Shown here piece by piece: positions 11,453 to 21,572 of a stretch of 64,000 nt of DNA (position 1 is its first letter; each line of letters begins with the position of its first letter). Location of the stretch: positions 117,501 through 181,500 of the forward strand of contig NW_019028990.1 in NCBI RefSeq assembly GCF_002105155.1. The letters are read 5' to 3'. Made by a program: the position numbers and the translations under genes. Under the pieces are notes generated by a model. It searched no databases. It was not told the DNA's origin and saw only the letters and a program-made list of their open reading frames with translations. Source of the DNA: Lobosporangium transversale. Its lineage: Eukaryota > Mortierellomycota > Mortierellomycetes > Mortierellales > Mortierellaceae.

Positions 11453-12640
11453 ATGACAAACAGATCACCATCGCCTGAGACTACCTCCGAGGCGCTTTCA
11501 GAGCTGTCCTCCGGTGACAGTGACACCGGTGATACCAGCACAACCTTTGATAATAATAGCCAACACCCATCGACGATCCCGCTTTGGTACAAAAAGGAAA
11601 CCTTGACCTACTATCCACTTGCTGGGATTCGTCCTATTGAACCCACATATTTGTCCATTGCTGATCAGGAGCCTGCTCTACTAGATATGGGGCCTTTTCC
11701 TCGAAAGCTTGTCGTCCTTGATCTCAATGGCACATTATTTTATCGTTCATTTCATCGGAATCGCAAAACAATTCATCAACGTCCATTTTTGAGGACTTTT
11801 CTAAACTTTTTGTTCCAACGCTTTCGCGTCATGGTCTGGTCCAGTGCTCGTCAATCCAGTGTTGATGCCATGTTGGAAGCAGGTTTTGCAGACCTGAGGA
11901 CCAATCTGGACAGAGTCTGGAGCCGAGAACACTTTGGAATGGCTGCATCTGAATACAATCGCAAAGTACTGACGCTCAAGGATCTGAGCCGTGTATGGAT
12001 GGAGATTGAGGATGAGCGGAAGAATGCCGCAGAATCGGAAATGCGGCCTGGCGGCAGATATGCAACACGATACGATCAAACCAATACAATCCTAATCGAC
12101 GACTCTGTAGACAAATCACAACTCCAGCCACAAAACTGCATAGTGGTCACTAGTTTTAATAGGGCTCAGTGGGACCTCGGGAAAGACGAGGAGCTGATTA
12201 AAGTCATGGCCTATATGAAGCAATTGATACCTCAACAGAACGTGAGTGCATATATGAAGAAACACCCATTCAATTCAGAAAGTAACGAATTTGATGAGTT
12301 CCTTAAAAAGTATCGGAAAAAGAAGGAGAAGGTGTCGTTGAAAAGAGCGCATAAAAAGGCCAAAAAGAGAGAACTAAGGCAAACCTACGAGGATGAACAT
12401 ACCAAGAAAATAGAGAATATCCTTGATGATGTGGCTCCAACAGAAGACTCTAAGAGTTCATTGTCAAAAGAGGTATCAATACCGGTTCTACCGGCATCTA
12501 CAGGGGCAGAATCGAATCCCCCTAGTCCACAACCGGAATTACAGTCAAAGCACCAACTAGCAAAGATATCAGGAAAACGCAGCAGATCAGGATCGGGGGA
12601 TAACAGACAAAAATTAAACAAGCAGCACAAGAACATGTAA
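11453..12640 (+). CDS. FCP1/NLI-interacting-factor-type HAD phosphatase
   Basis: The first ATG in the open frame is at 11453, giving 395 aa; the frame extends upstream only from a GTG. An acidic, Ser/Thr-rich N-terminus precedes an FCP1-homology (NIF) domain from about residue 85 to 290. It has a DLNGTL motif (Asp90 as the expected nucleophile), then VMVWSSARQ, a motif-III-like region, and ILIDDS. The C-terminus is Lys/Arg-rich (KKYRKKKEKVSLKRAHKK) and could act in nuclear or nucleolar targeting. FCP1/SCP enzymes dephosphorylate Ser/Thr, often on RNA polymerase II. The canonical motif is DxDx(T/V); here the second Asp, the general acid, is Asn. This may be a subfamily trait or loss of activity. 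Confidence 0.85.
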   Translation: MTNRSPSPETTSEALSELSSGDSDTGDTSTTFDNNSQHPSTIPLWYKKETLTYYPLAGIRPIEPTYLSIADQEPALLDMGPFPRKLVVLDLNGTLFYRSFHRNRKTIHQRPFLRTFLNFLFQRFRVMVWSSARQSSVDAMLEAGFADLRTNLDRVWSREHFGMAASEYNRKVLTLKDLSRVWMEIEDERKNAAESEMRPGGRYATRYDQTNTILIDDSVDKSQLQPQNCIVVTSFNRAQWDLGKDEELIKVMAYMKQLIPQQNVSAYMKKHPFNSESNEFDEFLKKYRKKKEKVSLKRAHKKAKKRELRQTYEDEHTKKIENILDDVAPTEDSKSSLSKEVSIPVLPASTGAESNPPSPQPELQSKHQLAKISGKRSRSGSGDNRQKLNKQHKNM

Positions 12641-13206
12641 TAAAACTTTGGATTCTTTCCAGATTTGGGAGGCAACTTTGTATTCTTTCAAACGCGTCAT
12701 GACATCGAATTTAACTCTGAATTAAGGCTACAAAACAATAAATAAATGGATGATGAAGAATGTGTGAGAGAGAGAGAGAGAGAGATACAGAGAAAAGATT
12801 ATATGCGATATCTTTTGTTGTAAATTGGACTCATCTACATGTTCTTGTCTATGCCTATTACCTCGACAATGCTAATAAAGGAGGCTATTGCTGCCAGGTT
12901 CCCATGTGATGTCTTTTTTTTCTCTCCATGGTCACAGCGGGAGTGACAAGCTGACAAGCGTAATTTTTGAAATGCATGATATGATTGAGATGATTACAAT
13001 ATGCCTGTCATTGCGTACGCACTAGACTCGACCCGTGCATTTGTACTGAGGTCGACTTACACATTTTTTAGTGCCCTCTAAAAAACATTACGGAATTTGC
13101 TTCTCTCTCCTTCAACTCAACTTTTTTTTTTTTTTGTTTTCTTTATTCAACTCACCTGCAGCAACTCCTATACACTACTCTCATCCTCACCCTTTCTTAT
13201 TAAACC
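12641..13206. promoter_or_regulatory. Intergenic region and promoter of the PEP4-like gene
   Basis: About 565 bp in tandem orientation. It contains the 3' end of the phosphatase gene, a GA microsatellite at 12766-12785, a T-rich stretch just upstream of 13207 (13122-13145) and CT-rich sequence before the ATG, as in other promoters of this window. No gene seen. Confidence 0.4.
12766..12785. repeat. (GA)n microsatellite
   Basis: An uninterrupted dinucleotide run is visible between the phosphatase and PEP4-like genes. Confidence 0.9.
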
Positions 13207-15061
13207 ATGAAGACCACTTTCCTTGTGGCCGGACTCTTGTCTCTGGCTGTCGCCTCGAACGCCGAAATGGCGCGGTATGTGTCAACTCATGTTGGAATTG
13301 ACATGCATTACACGTTGTAATGGAGCACTGCGCTATATTACTCTATGAATAAGAAAGAACCTCCTCCTCAACCGAAATACAACTTTTTTTTTTGCGATTG
13401 TTCAATCTTTTTTAGTCTTCAAATCAAGAAAACGGAGCTTAGTCCTGCTGAAAAGCTCCATGCCTATGCTGGCACTGGCTCCTACTTGGCACAGAAGTAC
13501 TTTGGTTCACCTGCCCGTAAGATGCAGATGGACCAAGCTAACCAGATTTTCGGTCTTGATGCTGAAGGCAAGCCATCATACGGAGTCCCTCTCTCCAACT
13601 TCATGAATGCTCAGGTAAAACAAACGCAACCCGGCAATCGTTTTCTTTTTTTTGTCTTTGTCAATGGTTCTCTTCCCCTATCTCTATTCTTTTTTTTTCC
13701 TCTCTCCCGCACATCCCCTAATTTGGATGGGAGCGGTGTCCCTGTCTGTGCGATTTTACCTTTGCACCGATTTTACCTTTGCACAGAAGAACTCCTTCCC
13801 CCTAAAATTTGCTTGGAGAGGACAGAAGATACTGGTTTTTACAATGAAATGAGAAATGCTCACACGACCAGTGACCAGTGGCCAGGGACACCATGACGTG
13901 TATCTATTGATGACAATTCATTTCTCTCCATACTTATATTTATAAGCGATGGAGTGTCGTCAGACCGCAGTCATGGTCTTAGGAGGATTAGCTCAGCTTA
14001 GTTCCAGTGCCAGGCCCAATTTCATATTTCTGATGTCTCATTTCATTTTTAGATTTATAGTAGCATCTATCTAACACTCTAAATTACTTGGCATTTTTTT
14101 TTTTTCCCTTTCTTTCATTTAGTACTATGGTGAGATCTCGATTGGATCGCCTCCACAGACCTTCAAAGTTGTTTTCGATACTGGTTCCTCTAATCTCTGG
14201 GTCCCTTCAACCCACTGCAACTCCATTGCCTGCTTCCTTCATAACCGCTATGATTCCAAGAAGTCGTCGACCTTTAAGGCCAATGGCACTGAATTCGGCA
14301 TTCAGTACGGCTCTGGATCGCTGGAGGGCATTATCAGCAATGACAACATCGAGGTTGGTGGTGTTGTGATCAAGCACCAGGACTTTGGCGAGTCGGTCAA
14401 GGAACCCGGCCTTGCTTTTGCCTTTGGAAAATTCGATGGTATCTTTGGTCTCGGCTATGACACCATCTCTGTCTTGGGTGTGGTCCCACCCTTCTACAAC
14501 CTTGTTAACCAAAAGTTGATTGATGAACCCGTCTTTGGTTTCTACCTTGGTCAGGCTGAAAGCAGCGTTGGTGGGCAGATGACTTTGGGTGGTGTGGATT
14601 CTAACCACTTTGAAGGCGATATTGATTGGTACAAAGTTCGCCGCAAGGGTTACTGGGAGATTGATCTTAACAAGATTCAGTTGGGCGATGAGTCTGTTGA
14701 CCTCGAGGCAGGTGCTGTCATCGACACTGGTTCGTCATTGATTGTCTTGGAGACTGCTCTTGCAGAGATGATCAACAAACAGATTGGTGCAACAAAGAAC
14801 TATGCTGGTCAGTACGTGGTTGACTGTAACCTTGTCCCTTCTTTGCCTGACTTCTCATTCTTCTTTGGCAAGAAGGAGTACAAGCTCTCTGGATCCGACT
14901 ATGTCCTCAATGCTGGAGGCTCATGCGTTTCTGGATTCATGGGCATGGATTTCCCTGAACAGCTTGGCGATCTTTGGATTGTTGGTGACGTCTTCTTGCG
15001 CAAGTATTACAGTGTCTACGACCTTGGCAAAGATCGCGTTGGTTTTGCTCCTGCAAAGTAA
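13207..15061 (+). CDS. PEP4: Vacuolar aspartic protease, saccharopepsin/PEP4-like
   Basis: Join 13207..13274, 13416..13614, 14123..15061 gives 401 aa, all junctions in phase (donors GTATGT and GTAAAA; acceptors TTTAG). Exon 1 encodes a signal peptide (KTTFLVAGLLSLAVASNA). Exon 2 is the propeptide (KLHAYAGTGSYLAQKYFG). Exon 3 carries the mature A1 peptidase with both catalytic motifs, FDTGSSNLWVP and IDTGSSLIVLE, the YGSGSLEG flap, and the usual end VGFAPAK without a GPI tail. Length and ending fit the proteinase A family, which activates vacuolar hydrolases. The second intron is long for this genome (508 nt). A likely AATAAA-type poly(A) signal lies near 15220. Confidence 0.93.
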
Positions 15062-15379
15062 AAGAAGAAAAAACAACAACAACCCACAACAACCCACCCC
15101 TCTATTGTCACTGTACTATATTAGATTCAACAAAGGCCTGAAAGGGAAGGGAGGAGATGATAAAGTGTACCTTAAAATCACACTTGAAACGTTCCACCAT
15201 CTCATATTTTGCATCTAGTTGAATAAATTGTAAACACTCAATATCAATTATAAAAAAAAAAAAAAACTGATTGTATTTACATCAATGCTCATTTTCCTTG
15301 ATGGTATCTTCTGGCCTATATATGGATATAAACATGTCATAGCAGGCTCGACCTAGAGTTATTGAAAGCATGCCAGCTT

Positions 15380-15415
<36 letters not shown>

Positions 15416-15695
15416 GTCAACCATGTTATAAAAGAGAGCCTTCGTGCGCAAAGAAGATGGTACGTGATCCACTCATGTTGTAAATAGTAGGTGTATCTTT
15501 GCTTAAGGGGCAAAAAGATAGACACAAAATCAGGAAAGGACAGAGCAAAGAGTGTCAACAAGAATAACAAGAGAAAATAGAGGCAAATAACCTTGACGAC
15601 AAACGGCGCTATAAGATGCCAAAAGAGAAGATGGGAGCTTTATAGATGAGCTCACAAACTGGGTTACCGGAAGATGGGAAAAGATAAATGGCAAG

Positions 15696-15731
15696 GGTAA
15701 AACTAAAGCTTATGGTAAAACTAAAGCTTAT
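15696..15731. repeat. 18-bp tandem duplication, with a partial third copy
   Basis: The unit GGTAAAACTAAAGCTTAT occurs twice in a row, and a diverged partial copy (GGTAAAACTGAAG) follows at about 15750. Confidence 0.85.
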
Positions 15732-16576
15732 GGGTACAAAAGATCTGTGGGTAAAACTGAAGACTTTATTGAGAAAGAAGTTCTTTGGCTTTTATAACTT
15801 AGCCTACAGGCCTGACTGTGATGCTTTCTAGGTGAGGTGGACTCACCTATAGCTTATACAAATATTCTTTTAACTGTGGATCGACGGAATGTCCCGATTA
15901 GTAGATACAAAATAAAAATAAAATAGTTATAATTAATTTTATATAACTATTAATGACCAGCCACAACACTCAGGCACAACACGTTCAAAAAAAAAAACAA
16001 CGCGCTCAAAAAATCTCTAAAAGAAGTACGTTCAAAAAAGCCTCAACGATCATTTTCGCGTTCATGTCTCATATTTCAACTCGATTTCTAGGTAAAGGTT
16101 GGGTATTTTTTTCAGTAAAATTGACTTTTATTTTTACTTACAGGGAAAAAGAAAAGTAAAATATCGGTAAGCATATATGTTTATATATAGTCCTTTTCAC
16201 TTGGTCACAACTTGTTCGCTTGCAAGCTTGTCCCGCTGTTCTCTATTTGCATGCAGAGTCGACGTGGCCAGAAGGGGTCTGTGGCATTGATATTAACTTA
16301 TGAGTCATCATATTTTTCTTCCATCTTGTCTTCACTCTAGCTTTCAAACAAGATGAGGGTCAAATTCACAGAGTTCCTTCAAGTAAGTAATAGGAAAATA
16401 AGAGCTATCTTTTTTTTTATCATCTATCTTCGTTTCCTAACCATCTGTGAGTAATCTTCTGTCTCCTACAAGGAATAGATGCGAACTCTCTCGATCCAAT
16501 GAGAACACCGCAGCTTCTTTCCCCCCTGGAAGCCGCTACGAGGAGATGCCAGGTGCCCTGTTGATTCATTACTGGC

Positions 16577-16704
16577 CACTATATGTAGTGATTGAAGCCT
16601 TTGAACAGGTCTATGGCCTACTGCTGTGACGCCAGACATCCCACTGACTCGTTAACTGCCCACTATACTTAGCAACACTATTCATAGTGACACTATACAC
16701 AGTG
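16577..16704. repeat. Cluster of 14-bp palindromes of the CACTAT..ATAGTG type
   Basis: CACTATATGTAGTG (16577-16590), CACTATTCATAGTG (16676-16689) and CACTATACACAGTG (16691-16704) are near-perfect dyads that share the CACTAT arm, with a fourth degenerate arm at 16661-16670. Confidence 0.75.
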
Positions 16705-16772
16705 ATGGAAACCCTTGGTCCTTGACCTTGGTTTCAGCAACCCAGTCGTATCGAGTCTGTCGAGGATGCTCT

Positions 16773-16803
<31 letters not shown>

Positions 16804-17236
16804 CTCTCCAAGACATGGTTCCGCCTTGGCTCCTACTATCTCCTGCCGGCTCGCCAAGCCTGACTACAAGTTGCCGCATGTTCTCCATCTCGGGAGAATG
16901 GACAGGGATGTGATTGTTCTTTAGCATAATATTATAAACGCAAGGCCTTGGTTCAAACCTGCAATCTGCAACTCGATATCGAGACCGATTTTAACCATTG
17001 TATCATATACTCTGAAAGTAATATTAAGGTCAATCAAGGCTTTGCCCATTCGCACCCTCAGATTCTTAGCAGTTATCGGGCAGCGGTTTTTGTCGAGAGA
17101 CGTGGATGAAGATATCGTGGGCAAGACTCTCAACGATGTTGTTTATAGTTTGTTGGAATATTAAAAAGTATCAAGCATTAAAGTCGAATAACAAAAAGCA
17201 TCAGGCATTAAACTCGAATAGCACAATAAACAATCC

Positions 17237-18319
17237 CTAGCTGGTGCAATTTATTCTTTTTTTTGTATGTTCTCTATCATCAATGGAGATATTGAGGTAA
17301 AACGATTGCCTCAACCATGGATGGTCATGTGTCACCGTGGGTCGCTCCTCGACAGCTTTCTTGGTGTTCAAGTAAATTGCCTAAAATTATAAGGAATGCT
17401 AAGTTAATACAAAAGCGTCTGCTGAAATAGGCCTTGACAAATAATTCAGATTCTAACCTTTGCAGCCTCCAGAATTGGCACTGCCTCTGCAATCCTTTCA
17501 AGAGTCTCCATACCCTCGAACAATGTAATCTTGCCCAATAATCTAGGGAGATAAAGGGCTTCGCAATCTAGGGACATTACGAAGATCTTCATTTGACCCT
17601 CTAGGAATGTAAATTAGTACCACTCTGTCTCCATTTAAATTTCATAGATTGTATATAATAAGGATGTAACATACTTTGGACAGGCAGACCCAGGACCTTT
17701 GGGTCTTTAACACTGTTGACGATCAAGAGATCTAGTGCCAGCTTCATTTCAGAAAGTAATTTTCTGAAATCTTTGTCAAGGAGATCTTGGGAGATTTTTG
17801 GAAGTTTTACCTCTGTAAGGAGCAGAGACAGACCGTTGACCAAGATCGTACTATCTGCGCTAAAGGACTCTCGATAGTACGCCGCTGTCGGGAAATCAAA
17901 GTCGCTAGAATAGCGGAGGCGTGTTATACCAAGAGTGAAGGAAAAAAACATGTTAGCATCCTACAGAAATGACAAATACCCGGTAAGCTCACTACTTACC
18001 AGAGTCCCACGGTTTCTGCAATGGCGCGCAGGTAGGGCCTGACATACAAAATGTCGTATGTCAACTCGTTCAATTTCCTTGGCGATGTCCAATACATCGC
18101 ATCATCAAGGCTATGGAAAAAGCTCTTGAGCATTTCACTTGCTCCTTCCCAATCCTCTTTGAGAAGATTGCGGATCTCGGAAGGAGATTTCGACGCCTTT
18201 GCTTTCTCAATGCAGGATTCGTTGAATGCCAAATCCTGCTCACTCAAGGCCATCTCAGACCTTGCAACCTTGAAAAGGGAATTGATACGACCCTTGTACT
18301 TCTGAATATATTTCTCCAT
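17237..18319 (-). CDS. Unrecognised accessory protein, at least 4 exons
   Basis: Minus-strand join 18319..18000, 17904..17675, 17600..17458, 17380..17237 gives 278 aa with every junction in phase (donors GTAAGT, GTATGT, GTTAGA; acceptors TAG). Clean splicing with matched phases argues that it is a real gene. Exon 1 is helical (RINSLFKVARSEMAL, and YDILYVRPYLRAIAETVG). The third exon has an amphipathic helix pair (LFEGMETLERIAEAVPILEA). No catalytic motif or signal peptide is seen and I do not recognise the family. The true start is uncertain: the frame continues upstream of 18319 to an acceptor near 18352, and a further exon ending at about 18439 keeps the phase, but that exon is interrupted by a T23 insertion flanked by direct repeats and no ATG remains. 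Confidence 0.6.
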
Positions 18320-18452
18320 AAACTCCTTCGTGAAAATGAAGTTTAAGGAGCTAGAAAATCATTAGAAGGGTTGTATCAGCATCACGACCTTCAGCGTGTT
18401 CTAAATAAACGAGGGTATATATATATAAAGCACTTACAGAATATCCTCCGAA

Positions 18453-18495
18453 GAGAAGAGTGTTTTTTTTTTTTTTTTTTTTTTTGAGAAGAGTG
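18453..18495. repeat. T23 tract flanked by 10-bp direct repeats
   Basis: GAGAAGAGTG occurs at 18453-18462 and again at 18486-18495, with only 23 T between (18463-18485). Removing the tract and one copy restores the continuous sequence that would join the upstream exon of the minus-strand gene. It reads as insertion of a bare poly(A/T) segment with target-site duplication. Confidence 0.85.
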
Positions 18496-18834
18496 TCCCG
18501 GTAAATAAATTTATTTAGTATTACGTGCATTAACTATGCATTAATATTTATCATGCGGTCAACGTCCAATAAACGCGATAAATACCAAAGGATATTTTTA
18601 TTTAATGTTGTTCTAAGCACTCAGGCACCTTTTTTTTACCTTTAATGAAGATCACGCCATGCAAGAAAAGATTGATTTGTAATGTCAGGAATGAATCAGG
18701 ATGAAGCTGGCAATAGGAACAATAAATTGAAGTTCATTTTGCTTCTCATTCTTTCCTTCCTTCCTTCCTCTTTAACTTGTCTATATCACAAACCCATGTC
18801 CTTAGATCTACTCGCTTTTCACATTACTTGCATT

Positions 18835-19086
18835 ATGTCATCCTCCAACAACGCTGCTTCCTCTTCTACCAGCAGAGTCGCTGGCAAAAAACGTGCTCGT
18901 GAGGAATTGGAAGAAGATAAGGGCGCGAGTCGCCAGACCTCGCCTTCACCAGACGGTCCACCTGCTGATCCAGCGTTCCACTACGTGCCATGGGAGCGTC
19001 CCGCCAGAGAAGTGAGCACGATTAAGAAGCTTTTTCTGGAGAGCGAACTCTGCAATTTCGGGGCGCGGACAGAGAGTGCGCTCTAA
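18835..19086 (+). CDS. Small Ser/Pro-rich ORF, possibly a truncated gene
   Basis: An ATG at 18835 opens 83 codons: a Ser-rich start, a basic patch (AGKKRAREELEEDKGA) that could act as a nuclear signal, a Pro-rich stretch, and a helix (VSTIKKLFLESELCNFG) before a stop. About 30 nt downstream a related sequence (CTCTTTCTGGAGGGAGGACG) resembles the segment before the stop. It may be the 5' end of a longer decayed gene. I do not recognise it and have no splice support. Confidence 0.3.
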   Translation: MSSSNNAASSSTSRVAGKKRAREELEEDKGASRQTSPSPDGPPADPAFHYVPWERPAREVSTIKKLFLESELCNFGARTESAL

Positions 19087-19715
19087 CAGGATAGAGATGA
19101 AGTACGACCTCGCAAGTACCTCTTTCTGGAGGGAGGACGACAACTCGATTTATCCAGGAAATCCATGAAACGTAATGATTTTGATATATTCTGGGTACAT
19201 GAGCGTCGTAACCTGATACTAGCTCCTATTGGAGTTATGCATCGTGTAAATAGTAACAATCAAAGGTGATCTTAGGTGGAATCGAAGGTCAAAGGATACT
19301 TTATTTAGCTATAACGTAGTGGACTATTTATACTGATTGTTTTTTTTTTTACTGGCGGCAAGAATGACGTGGGATTGGGTGTTCAACAACACGCAATGGG
19401 ATAGTTAGCGGTAGAAGTAGGCTTCTTCATCCAAAGCTGAGCAAACCATTGAAGGCAGAAGTGAAAAGAAGCCTTAATCGAGGAAAAAGAGGGCTTTGCA
19501 GTCATATTGATCTTAGACCCGCATATTCGACTTCATTTAGTTTTGTTTGTGTGGCCAGTGCATGTTTGTTTGCTCCACTGAAATCACTTTAGACTATCAC
19601 CCTATCTCAATTTTTTGATTTTATGAGAAAGGAGTGTGTAGCGAGCCTTAACTGATGACACTGATACAAATATATTTTTTTGAATACAGTCCTGTACATT
19701 TATAAGGACTCTTCC
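19087..19715. other. Stretch with no supported gene
   Basis: About 630 bp of moderately AT-rich DNA with stops in all frames. It may be decayed flank of the neighbouring fragments. No repeat or RNA gene recognised. Confidence 0.3.
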
Positions 19716-20242
19716 TTATATCAAGGTGTTATCTTGAGCACAATCAATTCCATCGATATACAGATATCCAAGTTTCCCGTAATCCGTTCTAAAGCTTCCA
19801 CCCCATGTCCCAATGCAGTGTGCTTCATCCACAACTACTGCAAGCAGTCGGTTCGTCCAACGCCGATCGCTCCAAAGTGTACTGAGCGCATTGCTCGTAA
19901 AGAGGATCTCTAGTGAAACGAATATGGCTCGATAGTATCCACGTAGCAATCTTTAGATAGGAATGAACAGCTCGCTCTTGAGATGAATGCTACTGACGCC
20001 TAGCAATGCCAGCTTTTCGGCTTGCTCGTCACCCAACACCTTCAGTGGTGTAACGATGAGTATAGTGATTTTTGGCCAAAGTATTAAAGGAAGGAAGTAG
20101 ATCAACGTCTTCCCCCTGCAGTGCCAGCAGATAGGTTGCAGTCTTGACGTTGTCCTATCTTGATCACAATCTCAAGCTGTTCATCTTTTAGGTCAAACCC
20201 GAAAGCCCTCTTCGCCTCTTGGCGAATATCCTCGCGGATCAT
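19716..20242 (-). pseudogene. Decayed RecQ-like DEAH helicase fragment
   Basis: On the minus strand three consecutive frame segments together follow a RecQ-type helicase core. First, from 20242, an ATG-led segment resembles the RecQ N-terminus (AFGFDLKDEQLEIVIKIG) and then a damaged Walker A region (SAGTAGG in place of TGxGKS). After a frameshift comes a motif-Ia-like segment (KITILIVTPLKVLGDEQAEK). After a stop comes motif II (VVVDEAHCIGTWGGSFRTDY). Motifs III-VI are missing. The stops and frameshifts show that it is not functional. It may be the remnant of a helicase gene or of a helicase-bearing mobile element. Motif identity is strong; the edges are approximate. Confidence 0.75.
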
Positions 20243-20967
20243 GGGAGAAGTCAAGTGTTGTCCGTACATTTTTTTTTGTATTCTTGTAATTTATTTAATT
20301 TGTAATTTTTAATTTTTATTTTATATATTTTTTTTAATTTGAGAAATAAAATTTATTTAATGTGCAGTGTGCAAAAGTGAAGAGAAGAAAGAGGGAGAAA
20401 GATGAAGAGAAAAGAGGAGAGAGGAAGAAAAAGAGAAAAAGAGAGGAAGAAAAGAAGAAAAGAGAGAAGAGAGAACTTTGGAGTGAGTGCAGACGGGAGT
20501 AATCGGGGGAATGAAGAGTCTTTCCCTGCTCATAAACGACAATGACAAAAAAAATGAGAGTTGTTCCCTACGACTTGAACGACATTTGTACCAAAAAAAA
20601 AAAAAAAAAATTTCTCTGCGGTTTGTGGACTTAGAAAAAATTCAAAAAAGTTGACATAAGCCACACAGGCTGGTGACGAGCCTACCATCATTGTTTTTTA
20701 CAATCACACCCTTCATTCATTACCATCTCTCTTTTACTTAATTACTCTACTTCTAAAATTTACTTCTCATCCTCTCGCAATTACCACTTTCTTCTTTTCT
20801 TGATAGCCTTCATATATAATCGCTTCTTGTATTTCATTTTCAGAATTTTATTTCATTGCGCCACCATTTTTATTTGCGATTATCAGAGTTATCAGAGGTA
20901 AAATATTACACTTGAATTATATGACAACGCACCATTTAAGCGCTCTTTACTGTTAATTACGTAAATT

Positions 20968-20970
<3 letters not shown>

Positions 20971-21001
<31 letters not shown>
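20971..21001. repeat. (CT)n microsatellite
   Basis: About 15 uninterrupted TC units. Confidence 0.9.
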
Positions 21002-21006
<5 letters not shown>

Positions 21007-21140
21007 TAAACCTAAGCTACTGCATATTCATTCTATCTTCCCTCACTTAGCACTCCTGTCATTATTTCTCTCTTTCTCGAAAATCACGTATTTCCACTTC
21101 TCGTAAGTCTTAGATACCCTCAATTCACCACTCCTATATT

Positions 21141-21572
21141 TCCAACATATGGCCTGTATATGCCCCCTGCATGTCCCCCAATGAGCTTACCCTCATTGCC
21201 CGACAGCAGCCCGCATGTATTCCCCATTTCCTTCTGTCATTGCCCGACATACTGCTCGCATATGCCTCCTATATGTTAACATTCGAATACTGTCAATGTA
21301 CAGCATACAGCCCGCATATTGCCCCCTATATGTCCTCCAATGTCTTTATTAGTGTTTCCAACATATGGCCTGTATATGCCCTCTGCATGTCCCCCAATGA
21401 GCTTACCCTCATTGCCCGACAGCAGCCCGCATGTATTCCCCATTTCCTTCTGTCATTGCCCGACATACTGCTCGCATATGCCTCCTATATGTTAACATTC
21501 GAATACTGTCAATGTACAGCATACAGCCCGCATACTGCCCCCTATATGTCCTCCAATGTCTTTATCAATGTC
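21141..21572. repeat. 216-bp tandem duplication with internal sub-repeats
   Basis: Copy 1 (21141-21356) and copy 2 (21357-21572) are almost identical, differing at only a few positions (for example GCCCCC versus GCCCTC, and CATATT versus CATACT). Inside each copy a roughly 35-bp degenerate unit recurs about four times, built on GCCCG/CATATG and CCTATATG followed by TCC(T/C)CCAATG. The period is exactly 72 codons and a single frame is open across both copies (21171-21614). Confidence 0.9.

Larger units (their letters stand above)
15062..17236. other. Intergenic stretch with small repeats and gene relics
   Basis: Two kilobases with no complete gene that I can support. It holds a T31 run (15382-15412), an 18-bp tandem duplication (15696-15731), one member of a dispersed repeat (about 15500-15604), and a cluster of CACTAT palindromes (16577-16704). 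A possible gene start lies at 16352: a short ATG exon (MRVKFTEFLQ) followed by a good donor, GTAAGT, but downstream frames close at once. The open frame at 16447-16629 looks like a remnant continuing it. The T27 run at 16778-16803 interrupts the next stretch. I regard this as decayed coding sequence. Confidence 0.35.

Noticed and set aside
13345-13896. 183-codon ORF across exon 2 of the PEP4-like gene
   Set aside because: It reads through both introns; the spliced model gives the correct protease propeptide and catalytic exon.
15360-15570. Minus-strand ORF with a poly-Lys run
   Set aside because: Product of the T31 tract and has no other support.
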